Of a stretch of DNA of 64,000 bases, positions 20,407 to 31,474 are shown piece by piece. Position 1 is the first letter of the stretch; each line of letters starts with the position of its first letter. The stretch comes from Omphalotus guepiniiformis (taxonomy: Eukaryota; Basidiomycota; Agaricomycetes; Agaricales; Omphalotaceae), in assembly GCA_028554645.1 (NCBI GenBank), contig JAQOOI010000078.1, positions 310,001-374,000 on the forward strand, written 5' to 3'. The notes beneath the pieces are model-generated. The model ran no database searches. It worked only from the letters and a program-made list of their open reading frames with translations, and was not told the DNA's origin. Position numbers and translations under genes: made by a program.

Positions 20407-23400
20407 TCAGGACGCGTTTACTTGAGAAACGCCAGAAACAGACTCAGCCTGTGCAAGATTATCAAACTGACGTTCTAATTGATTCCTTGTATTCTGACCC
20501 GCCACTCTGTCGAAGGTGCTGGAAGCAAACCCCGTGAACCCCGAGTTCGAAGTCGAGGTTGCAGGAAATTGGATCCCAGATTGAGACTGGTATGGTTGAG
20601 ACGGTTGATTTACGGAATCTATCGAGTCGAAGCAAAGCGGATTAGGTCAATCGCTTTTTCCAATGAAAGTGAACGAGTACTTACGGTGAGGAACCGGAGA
20701 AGGGCTAGCCCAAAAACCGGCACTTGGCGGACCCGCATATCCATACTGAGGATAGGAACTGCTGCTTTGCCCTGGATAGCTGGGCATTTGATACATCTGT
20801 GAACCTGCAAAGCCACCTGAGCTATCGGCACCTCCATACGAAGACTGAGCGTAAGATCCCATGGCCGGCGGAGTGTGAGGTGGAGTGTAAGAAGACGCTC
20901 CCAGATACGAAGGACGAGCATAGTACGGAATTTCGGGCGGCTGATATAACGCCGGACCGCCCACTGAAGGATCGGTAGAGTACATATGAGGAGAGACCGG
21001 ACTAGTGGGAGGTCCATAGGAATTTGAATTCGGGACAGGGGGTTGTGGGGAGTATGAAGATGCAGAATTTGATGACATGCCAACGCTAGCTTCTGGGAAG
21101 GACACCGCGGAGGGTCCAGTAAGATGAGGACTGCCAATGGCGTTAGAAGAATGCGGTCGATTCAAAACGCCGACCTGATTCTGGTCATAGGTTTGCACTT
21201 GGGGAGTTGCTGCTGGGTTGTGCTGAGGACGATAAGGAGACTGATACGTCGGGTAAGGCGTAGCTGACTGTGGCCTGTTTGGCCTGTTTGCACTGACATT
21301 CCAATCTGATGGAGGCCATTGTACCGGGGCAGCAGAGGGCCGAGAAGGGTGTGTTCCGTGAGGTACTGAGGGTGTTAATTTCTGAGAATTGTATGATGCT
21401 TGGGGCTCCGGCCGTGCTTGTGCATTGGGTCTGGGAGGCTGAGGCCGTGATGGGTGGACAGGGGGTGGAGACGAAACAGATGAACTGCTTCCAGAAGCCG
21501 CCTGTGCAGTCTGCGCAGGTAAATGAGAAGGATGGATGGGAGGAGGTGAGGCTGATGGAGTACTCACAGAAGCTGACGGCACAAGATGGGCAGATGAATG
21601 AGACGGATGTAAAGGTGGGCGAGAGATCGATGAAGAAGCGAGGGAAGGAGAGGATATACTTTGGCTTGCAAGGGCATTCGTGACCGAGACGATATCAGAA
21701 GTGGAAGTAGACCCCTCTGCATTAGGCGCACGAGAATCAGTGCTAGTTGGAGTTTCAGTGGTCTGCGGCTGCGATTGCCCCGCAGCGCTGGCTTCTTCAG
21801 CTTCCAGTGAATACGGAGGCGGAGGTAGTTCATCTTTGCCCTCCTTCTGCTGCTGTAGCCATTCTTCATATGACTGACCTCCTCCGCTACCGATACTCGA
21901 GGAACCGGAAACAAATTCGCCAGATGTAGCGTCACATTCCTCATATCTAGGGCGAGTCGACCAGTAGTCTTGCAGTTCCTTCGAAGGAAAAGTCTCATGA
22001 ACCATCCTCTCGCTCCTTAGACCCTCAGCGGCGAATCCACATATCCTCATGTACCTGCGAAATATAGTCAGTTTGAGGAGGCGAATGATGTCCACAGACA
22101 TACCAATCTGAAGGAAGGTCATAGCCATCTGCATCCAAGGCTAAAAAGGGAAACTTGTCGGATTCAGGTAACATTCGCGTTTTCTCCACGACGGGCATGA
22201 GTGCTGTTCCTTCGTCATATCTATCGGTTCGCGGTTAAGGGTGGGGAAGTACGAATACGGAAGGTTGCTCACTCATCCCACATAGCACTGAAATACAAAT
22301 ATATTAGACCCAAGTCATTTAGGTTTTGCATAAATGATCTACGCACCATATATGATTCTTACACCGAGACGTTTGGCGTTGAAAATTTGCTGCCACATAA
22401 ACTTACCGCCGTTTCGCTTGATCATATTCAAACCCCATTCTCCACCACTCAAATTCAAACCCTAAGATGAGCAATATTCAATGGATTGTTCCTTTCCGCA
22501 GTAGAAGGAAGACTTACAGAGAACCCCGGATATATCACAGGTATATAATCGATCTTTCTTTTCCCTTCCTCATGATGTTTCTTCAACAATTCAATATCGA
22601 GTTTCATTTGGTGTTCAGCAAATCGATCAACATCTTCTTCGTGCTTCAGTCTCCCAACCAACCATGGTGAGATTGCATCAAACTCGTTTAGCCACACATC
22701 TAAGAAAGCAGGATTTGGATCCGCGTCTCCTGTGGCGGACCGCCAATAGGTCGCGGTACCTGACGTTATTAGAGCCTGAGAACATCGAAGAGGAGATCTC
22801 CTAGAATTAAAACATACCAGCCATGATATAAGCGCCACCAGGTGTGACACTGCGGACATAACGTGCAATTTCTCTTACAAGCTCAGGGGTATGGTTTCTT
22901 TCATTGAATCCCAGACCTAAATGGAGAATGCCTCAGAAGGGATATCAAGATATCGATGAACGTTTGCATACCCCAGAGTGCAACGACGGGCATGCCCTTT
23001 TCCCTTAGGTAGTTTGGACTGTTCAGCACGCCCTTGTTATGGATGAGATGCTTCCAGTCTCGTTGTAAAATTGGAAGAATGCGATCTGACTCGACTCCCG
23101 AGAAATCATACCTAACGATGGGCGTCAGTTGATGACCTTGGCACGGGAACAGACAACGTACATCATAGCATACACCCGTCCCTCTTTTTCAGCTGCTTCC
23201 CTAACGCGGTCACCAATCTCATCCCGGAGACGATAAGCACCTTTACTTCTTTTCTCGAAATCGCATACTCCTAGGAAACGTTGTAGAAATACACCGTCTA
23301 CGCCATGCCGGGCCATCCAATTGAAATGCCTGAAAGTGACAATTAGTGAGAGAAAGAGATCGATGTTACTCCAGAGCAAACCTCTGCACCGTCTGTGGAT

Positions 23401-23868
23401 GTCGGGAAGAGAAAAGCGTCGCTGGCTCTCCCGATTTGAACTTGATGCCAGGAGTTGGAAAGAGCTCTGATGGAGAGTACTCAGAGACGTCGGGCCATAG
23501 ATCAGTGTTAGGTTTGCCCCCCATAGGTATTGGTTGATTGAACCAATGCAGCCATCCATGATGACCTTGCCAGGATCGTGAGCATCTGCTCTGTTCCTCT
23601 CACTGAGCTTGAGCAATACCTGGATCAATAGGTTCTCCGTCGCCTGCACAAGTGAACCTGTTCACAGCGCAGAATTAACGGCCTGAGAATGAACAAAATG
23701 AGCCAGGCGCCGGGTACTCACCATCCTTGATATCCCACTAAAAACTTGTCTTGTATGGTGGAAGGGTCTGCGCTGAATCGTTACCGTTGTCAACGACAAA
23801 AATCTCCACATATGTAAGGATACAACGGACCGCTTGAGAACTCGCTTGGTAATTGTTCGGCTTTCCAT
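20407..23868 (-). CDS. GH99-like glycosidase (xylosidase/arabinosidase-like) with Pro/Ser-rich tail
   Basis: Traced exons on the minus strand: 23772-23722, 23657-23620, 23565-23382, 23329-23162, 23111-22972, 22916-22818, 22759-22518, 22461-22343, 22287-22273 (15 nt), 22220-22104, 22054-20685, 20618-20407. The catalytic part has DKFLVGYQGWFTCAGDGEP, HHGWLHWFNQPIP, RHFNWMARHGVDGVFLQRF, DFSGVESDRI, FDAISPWLVGR, DYIPVIYPGFS, MWDEYDEGTA and CGFAAEGLRSERMV. This is the TIM-barrel family related to GH71/GH99 that is often annotated as xylosidase/arabinosidase. A 450-residue tail rich in Pro, Ser, Tyr and Gln follows, including PPPPYSLEAEE. The first coding exon is unresolved: ATG 23868-23866 does not join in phase, and the better frame upstream of ADPST lacks an ATG. 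Substrate unknown. Divergent from the kinase-like gene at 24051. Confidence 0.75.
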
Positions 23869-24050
23869 CGTAATATCTTGTCCGAGTCCGAGTTGCTATC
23901 GACAATCAACGCGAGAACAGTGGCAAAGGTGGGCTTGCACAGGGCGTCTATACTTGACCTAAACCGTCACGATTCATAGCGAGTCCGACGAGTCCGACGG
24001 ATCAACCCCCTTTTTTCTGCTAATTCGACTGTCGTTGAGCTCGAGAAGAC

Positions 24051-24875
24051 ATGGACACGCAGGCCAGGGAACTAGCTCATGTACTCGTTGAGCAGCTGGC
24101 AAAGTATGGTTACATACGATGAGCGCCAAGTTTCATAATGCTCAATAGCGGGCGTTCACAGGAAATCTGTCTCTTCTCGCCTCCTCGTCGGTATCTGTGG
24201 CATTCCTGCCTCTGGAAAATCATCTTTCTCGGATCTTCTTTTTCGGTATACCGACGAATTACTTCTATCTACTCAGATAGACAAATCTACTCCTGCTAAA
24301 GCAATCCTTGTTGGCTTGGACGGGTGGCATCTTACTCGGGCTGAACTAGACCAGCTTCCAGATCCCAAACTTGCTCGAGACAGACGAGGAATTCATTGGA
24401 CATTCGACGGGCCAGCATACCACCAATTTGTTCGCTCCCTGCGGGCGGATGTGACGTCTACAACACCTGTCATTACCGCACCCTCCTTTGACCATGCGAT
24501 CAAAGATCCTACACCCAACGCTGTATCGATATACCCGTATCACCGAATTGTCATTATTGAAGGTCTATATACTGCACTCTCTGTGGATTCTTGGAGTGAA
24601 GCTGGCCTTCTATTAGACGAGCGCTGGTACATCCAAGTCGACATCGAGGAAGCACAGAGGCGATTGATTAAGAGACACCTAGTGACTGGCGTAGCAAAAG
24701 ACGAAGACGAAGCTATCTGGAGAGCAGAAGAGAATGATATGCCTAGTGAGTCGTTCTTAACCCCTCGGTATACTCAGCGTGTTGATTCAATGCAGATGGA
24801 AGGTTCATCATCGCCAATATGCTAGCGCCAACAAGGGTCATACAGAGCTTAAGTGATCCGGTTTTCGTGTTGTAA
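24051..24875 (+). CDS. P-loop kinase-like NTPase (uridine/pantothenate kinase superfamily, YFH7/FrcK-like)
   Basis: Exons 24051-24103, 24162-24745 and 24796-24875 sum to 717 nt, 238 residues. A Walker A motif GIPASGKSS is at about residue 29. The acceptor region DGWHLTRAELDQLPDPKLAR, then RRGIHWTFDGPAY, corresponds to the DGFH-plus-RRGAPxTFD signature of this superfamily. A later IVIIEGLY segment and the lid-type RRLIKRHLVTG helix also fit. The C-terminus after the second intron, NGRFIIANMLAPTRVI, carries the usual N-x-x-L-I/M end of the fold. Such proteins phosphorylate small hydroxyl compounds; the substrate here cannot be told. Its start is about 180 bp from the 5' end of the GH99-like gene, so the two may share a promoter. 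Confidence 0.85.
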
Positions 24876-26070
24876 ATGGAACAATGTACACATCGCTTAA
24901 CATGTCGACCAATACAGTGGTTCGCGTACAATCTGCTTTGTCTTGTGAATGAGCACGTCGAATGCATATCGCTTTGTGAAGCGCTCATCACCTTGGTCAA
25001 TTTCGCTCGATATAAGCAGCCCTTACGTCCCGTCTCGTCTTCACTGTCATATAACATTGCGACTCATGCAATTGCATCTGGTGAAGCAGTAATTTTACAT
25101 AGCTCTCGGTACCGCAGGTATACCCGGTACGTAATCGTCATACTTTTGAAGTGGTTCGCCGTGTGGTCGTCGCGAAACCATGACAGTGCTGACAGGGCGC
25201 GCCTAGTCAACGTCTCAGAAACGCTTGCCTCAAGGACGAGGTGAGCCTCTCAATAAACCTCTACAGCAGCGATTTCAGGTGTCTAACGTACAAGTCTTTC
25301 ACTGTTCAAGCATTTTTGCAGGATCCGCGATGAACTAGGAATTCCTTCCAGCATTTCCATATTACATCCGAGTACTCGACCCTGCTTCTACCGCGACGCT
25401 CACATACGTCGTATAATGATTCCCTCCTAAGGAAAATCTATTGGAAACCTGAGCAAATTCTGAAGAAACAGCACTTGCGGACCCGGTATCCCTGGAAAGC
25501 TGGTGAGCAGACCTGCCTGCTGCTTCTGCCGCGACTCATATCCTCATCGATTGAAATCGCCGTCTTTAGAATCGCTTTTTAGGGAAATCGTTTTTACAGA
25601 TTCGAGATGCGGCGTACTGATCATCCTTTCAAATAGAAGGACTTGACCAAACGATTGGCCTCGCAGAGCAACCGGAAACTGTAAGTTCTGGACCCCTCAT
25701 AGAAATTTTCACATTACTAACTGTTATTGATAACGTTTGGTCAAAGGACAGTACTGCTGTCTCCAAACTTGCCTACCTAGCGGAGTGACATTCAGAATAG
25801 GGTCTTCAAGTGTAGCTTCACGAACGGGTTCTGTATGTGTTATTTCTTGACAGGAATCAACCTCCATTTTCATCTTTTAAAGAAAGTCTGCGCAAGTGAT
25901 GTAGAATCGTGCCTGTCGCGGCAGCATATTGTGATGTAAGTCAGGTGGTACTTGCTGTGGTAGTCATGGAATGAACTTGAGCGAATGTGACCGATAGCAC
26001 TATCATAAATCCCGCGGTGGCATCATAGAAGCTCAGTCTTATCTTAACAGGTTTTCCAACTCTCTCTACC
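24876..26070. other. Intergenic region without a recognised gene
   Basis: About 1.2 kb. Frames on either strand (for example plus 24876-25244) have no recognised similarity. Scattered GT...AG pairs near 25110-25260 suggest it may contain remnants of a decayed gene. The last 100 bases hold the permease promoter. Confidence 0.4.
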
Positions 26071-28457
26071 ATGTCTGTAGCCGCGTCTGCGCTCGAGGCC
26101 TCAGGATTAACCAAAGACGAACTCTTACTCGCTCAGCTCGGTTACAGGCAGGAATTAAAACGCGACTTTGGGGTCTTGGAGCTTTTTGGCCTAGGGTTCT
26201 CGATCATTGGAGTCTTGCCTTCTATTGCGTGAGTGTCTACCATCTTTTTCTCGAGTTGGTGAGCCCTTATTAATGCATTGTCATTGCCAGCTCCGTCTTA
26301 GTGTATTCAATCCCTTATGGAGGCGCTGTGATAATGGTATGGGGATGGGCCGTGTGTTCCATCTTCTTGGTTTTCATTGGACTAGCGATGTCCGAGCTGG
26401 GTTCTGCTGCACCGACGGCTGGTGGCGTGTATTACTGGACATTCAAATCCTCGTCCCCCAGGTATCGTACCTACATGTGCTGGGTGATAGGATGTACGCT
26501 CTCAAGTATTTTTCTCCTGGAACCACCATAGTGACGAATAGGGCATTTGTTAAAAGACGTCAACACGATAGCCTACGTTAGCGGAGCATGTGTAAATGTT
26601 GTCGGTCATAACTCTGCGCTAAATTTAATTGACGGTGAATAGGGAATAGACTGGGGCTGCGCGGTCCAGATAATGGCTGCCATTAGCATTGGTTCTGACC
26701 TGACTTTTCAGCCGACCGTCTTTCAGATCTTGTGAGTATCTACAGTATTCTCTGTCGTCATTTGCTTCCGGTCTAACAATCAATGCTGCCGTCAGCGGTG
26801 TATTTGTCGCACTTGTCATTCTTCATGCATGCATCTGCAGCCTTGCAACGAAGATCATTGCGAAATTACAACTGCTATTTATCACGGCGAACGTCGTGTA
26901 AGTTCTATACTAGCACTAGAGTATGGGATGGGACACTGTCACGGGCATTCACCTGATACTCCATGCTTAGCTTGTGCCTAGCCGTTATCATCGGTATCCC
27001 TGTGAACACTCCTACGGAATTCAGAAATAATGCTGCATATGTATTTGGAAACTTTGAAAATTGTACGTGTTCCCCACCTATCCCTTATATCGAGCCGCGT
27101 TGAACGAGGTTTACAGTGTCTATGTGGCCGAATGGATTTGCTTTTATCCTTGGTTTCCTGGCGCCTCTTTGGGTTGTTGGTTCGTCCCCTCATTAAGTTC
27201 GAGCACCAAGCATTTGGAAACTAAGCAATAAACTTCCGTTTATCGACGGGCGCCTCTTTGGTATTGGCAGGTGGATTTGATTCCAGCGTACACATAAGTG
27301 AAGAGGCGAGAAATGCCAGTGTCGCTATTCCCTGGGCGATAATGTCTGCGGCCACTCTGTCTTGTATATTGGGATGGGGTGAGCAATCTCTCTTGCCATT
27401 AAGTGACCACTAAATCCTGTTTCTTCCAGGTATCAACATTGCTCTCGCATTCAATATGGGAACAGATGTGGATGGTATTATGAATAGTCCAATAGGACAG
27501 CCGTTAGCTGCGGTAAGTACTCCATACACTGTGCAGACTATCATAGCTCTAAAAGCACAAACTTAATCTACTTCCTTCCCAGATCTTCTTCAATAGCCTG
27601 GGGAAAAAGGGTACTCTAGGCCTATGGTCTTTCCTGATATTGACTCAGTATGTTCGTCATCGGTTCCAAAGTATCACCTAATGAAAAACACCGCACAGAC
27701 TGATGATGGGAACAAGTGCGGTAAGTGTGGGTGGCATGAACTCCCTTTATGCCTTTGGCTAATTGAAAATGAAACATAAAGCTTACTGCATCGTCAAGGC
27801 AAATGTTCGCCTTCAGCAGAGATGGTGAGTGCTATTTTAGAGTAGGCGCAAGACTAGGCATACCACTGAGCACTTGAACAAGGCGCTCTGCCGTTCTCAA
27901 GGTTTCTTTACCACGTTAGCCCCACCAACTTTATTCCTACTCGCTGTGTTTGGGGTGCGGCGTTCTGCGCAATTGCCCTAGGAGTAATTGCACTTGCTGG
28001 TCCCGCTGCCAGTGGCGCAATATTTTCAATGGGAGTCGTCGGGCAGTATATCTGCTATTCCTCTGTTATTATTGCAAGATGGAGTGGTGGATACCACAGT
28101 TTTCGTTATGGTCCCTTCAACCTAGGAGTATTTGTGAGTCACTGATCTTCTCAAGTATCACATCAACTCATCTGTTTTCAGAGCCTTCCTGTATCCGCAG
28201 TCGCTGTATTATTCATGCTGTTCATGTGTGTCATTCTACTCTTCCCTTCCAAACCTCAAGTGTCGGCCCCTGCTATGAATTACACCGTACTTGTGATTGG
28301 TGGGATCGTCGCGCTCGCGACCTTGTATTATTTCTGCCCTGTATATGGCGGGGTCCATTGGTTCAAGGGTCCCGTGGTGACTGTTGATAGTGATGGTGTG
28401 GTGGAAGGGACCCGAGCGACCGTTCTACTTCAAGAGGAGAAGGAGAAAGGGAATTAG
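26071..28457 (+). CDS. Amino-acid permease, APC superfamily (GABA-permease/UGA4-like)
   Basis: Exons 26071-26228, 26291-26493, 26557-26591, 26643-26731, 26796-26897, 26971-27062, 27117-27179, 27271-27378, 27430-27512, 27583-27647, 27699-27720, 27782-27824, 27883-28133, 28182-28457; 1590 nt, 529 residues. About 12 hydrophobic segments are visible. Family landmarks are FGLGFSIIGVLPS, the SELGSAAPTAGGVYYW motif, GFDSSVHISEEARNAS (the F-D-x-x-x-H-x-x-E-E block of the ACT/GABA branch), TASSRQMFAFSRDGALPFS and the final PVYGGVHWFKGP. It should import amino acids or GABA across the plasma membrane or an internal membrane; specificity is not visible. All 13 junctions are GT-AG and keep phase. Confidence 0.92.
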
Positions 28458-28589
28458 ATGATTCGATAAGGAGTATCAAAGTTGTAAGAATCGGGCTTTG
28501 TACAGAGCGAAGTATGCCTATAGTTTTATATAGACGGAGGTCTTGAAGCTTGCAAGCTTGAATCCCAACTGAAGTCTGACAGGAATGAG

Positions 28590-30714
28590 ATGGAATCGTC
28601 GACGCTTAGCCCTAGATTTATGCTGCCCAAGAATGTAAGCGCCGATTTAGACGCTGCTTACGTAAACAACTTAAATTTGAAGCTCACATCGGACGCTGCT
28701 CTCAAAAGACCATCAGGTATAAATGGTGCGGAATCTGTTATCAGCGACCCGCACAGGCCATATACAATAGATTTGATATACTCCTAGAATCTCAATGATC
28801 CAGAATCAGAAGACGTTACTCTGTCAAGGGAAATCCGACAACTCTCCTCGCTCCTGTCTGGGACTTGCCTAGGAGATGCAAAGTACGTCAACAGCAACCG
28901 AGAACTTTTGCTGTTTCTTCACTTTGCCAACCTGCTCAATATCAAGCAAAAGCAAGGTGTCGCAGTAACCGGTCATTATAATTTTCGCGGTGAAGTAGAC
29001 GCGACTATAGTTGCCTCCCCTAATTCAAAGCAACACACCCAGAAAGTGGCGTATTCTTCCCGACAGATGAGTCCTTCAAATATCACTGTTGAAGATGTGG
29101 AAAATCTAATAGGATGAGCATCAAATTCTACCCTTTTTCTACTCCAGCTAATAAATTTTGATTGTAAGATTAGATGGCAGAAATTCCAAATCAAATATCG
29201 AACTGCATGCTGAAGATGTCCTTGCCGTTTTGAAACTCGCTAAGGAGGGAAAGATTGGGATGTTCGAGGTACATCGTCATAACTTGAATTCCGGGCGTTT
29301 GGACTAATGTGTATGACCAGGTTCAGCAGTGGATGGTTGTGCGCAGCTGGACACAGCTCAAAAACCGCTTGGCAAAGATGGGTACAGACTGGCTCAATGG
29401 CGATCTGGTTCAACTTATGGGGGAGTATACACCGGTCGAGAAGTTTTCTCTTGGGACTGTTGATGTCGACAGTATATCCGCAGTTGTCCTTTACAGGTTC
29501 CAGTTGACGCCGATCCATAACACGCTGTCCTTCCCCGTAGACCACATCACTGCGTCAAAATGGCTTCGCGGTATGGCCAATCTCGTCAGGTGGGTCCGGA
29601 GGACTGTTGCAAACGAAGCAAACAAACATCAACCTGAGCAAGTAATGAAGGTCACAGAATGTCTTCGAAGCCTCCGGTTTCTTCTCAAAAAACAACCTTT
29701 ACGGCAGCTGTTTCAGACTCAGGCGCTGCGACGTTTCTTGATGCCCAAAACAATCGGATGTGACAGAGATAATGGTGGAGACGCAGACAGTCACAATCAA
29801 GACGAAGACGAAGATACTGGCGAGCTGGCATCTTACCTTCTCCAAGGGTAATTCATGATCGAGTTACCCTTTATAGATCACCTTTCCATCGACACTAATG
29901 AAGCAACTCCTATCCTGCGCTACCTTTGCACTTTGACGGCTTGGGTCGACGCAGTGGCTTATATATTGAATAAGCAGAGGCTCCCAGTCTTAGGGTCTAT
30001 TCAGGCAACATTCATCCAGCTTTATGCTGACCCTCGCAAGGATGATGGAGTCCATATCTCAGCGCTACTGAAACAAGACATGTACGACAAGATTGTCACG
30101 AAAACAACACTTGACGCGGTCCACCCCAGTGTAGACTGGATTGAGAAGCAGATTTCGAGTAGGGTGGCCGCACTTGAAAATGCATGCCAGGTGCATGCAG
30201 AAGCGGGACTCATGGCATACGCGATGGAAGAGGCAGGCCAGAATAATGACCTCGTCCAGGTAACTGCTCTTTCGGCATTCGCATCTTTCATGTGTTTGAA
30301 CAGATTTTTGTAGAATGGAGTGCTATACATTGGCGTTAGCAAGAAATGTTGCTATCTTTGTTCTCGCCTCGGCGATTTTATGCAGGGCAAACCGCCCTTA
30401 AACCGTGAGCGGCTTTCTTTTGAGGTTGACCCACGTATGGGGATTCGATTCTAACATTTTTTGTAGGGATCCATCTATCTGGGACACATGGCATAGTCTA
30501 CCCTTGGGACCCGCCTCGTCGCGGCATCCCTAAGGAAATCTTGCAAAAGCTTAGGAATGAGTTGCTTGACCAGCTGACTGATATGGCAATTGATCAAGCC
30601 ACGAAGTCTGTCAACTATACTCGCCAGGAGTCGCCATCCTCAGTGCCATCAGATCCTGAAGAAGACTATATGCATCTTGGTTCCAGCACAATGGATGATA
30701 TTTTCGGGACTTGA
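28590..30714 (+). pseudogene. OTT_1508-like deaminase-domain gene, interrupted by an in-frame stop
   Basis: Coding segments: from 28590 (junction to the next unresolved), 28788 to about 29117, to 29268, 29321-29851, 29852-30259, 30314-30404 and 30467-30714. The C-terminal part has the deaminase zinc site: HAEAGLMA near 30194 and, after an intron, GVSKKCCYLC near 30347-30361, the H-A-E plus C-x-x-C arrangement of the OTT_1508-like deaminases that are expanded in mushrooms. A large helical N-terminal part precedes it (SREIRQLSSLLSG, LLLFLHFANLLN, WTQLKNRLAKMGTDWL). TAA at 29849-29851 interrupts the frame, and no intron of normal size removes it while keeping phase. The joins near 28716-28788 and 29117-29190 also fail in simple models. 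It is therefore probably a decaying gene; readthrough or a sequence error cannot be excluded. Substrate of the family in fungi is unknown. Confidence 0.6.
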
Positions 30715-31474
30715 AGGAGAAGAGGATAGCCCAGTTTTCTTTGATCGACATGGCCAGTTGGATCCGAATGGAATCGGGGGTAATGAACCTAGGGCTCATG
30801 TATCGGATCCTTGAATTGTAATGGACTTATGGGTGGTGTACCCTTGAAATTGCCGTGTGTATGTGTACAATACTTTGTAATTATGAGATACGTATATTTC
30901 TGACCCAACTATCACCTGGCATCTATTGCCAAGTACAAAATCTCCTTTAAATCTTCGACTCGATCTCCTCTTCCTCGGAATGCCAACATTCGATTCCGCC
31001 CTGTGTCTTTAACTCAAAGTTGTACGTGACTGGGCACCAGACAAAGTTCATCTCCAAGTTGAGATGATCATGATACACAAGGTTTTTCTTTAGCTTCGCT
31101 TGAATTCAGCGAGTAAATTAATAACAGCTTCAACTTTTGGCCTGCAATACGATTCAGCCATGATTGAGAGAGCAAAGTCTCGACTTATAATTTCCGATCG
31201 TGATAGTGGTATTTCGCATTATCTGAAAAAGGTACAGCAGCAATTTCCGGGCTCGGTCTATTGAATTTCTATCTTTGCGAGTAACCACGATGCAGATCTT
31301 TGCTAGAGGGATACAGGGGAATCTTTCATGGCTGAGTCGCCGCTGGGGTATGTACGTTCTTCGCTAGTACTTTACCGTTTACGTTCATCTGAGAAAGCTT
31401 TTTGTTCCTTAGCCGGCTTTTAGCTTGGATTGCAAAAAAGATAAAGTTGACATAACTTGTATTGTACATAGACA
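30715..31474. other. Convergent intergenic region
   Basis: 3' flanks of the deaminase-like gene and of the minus-strand gene ending at 31475. Nothing else recognised. Confidence 0.5.

Noticed and set aside
29848..29876. A 29 nt GT-AG intron that would remove the stop in the deaminase gene
   Set aside because: Too short for a basidiomycete intron and it shifts the downstream frame.
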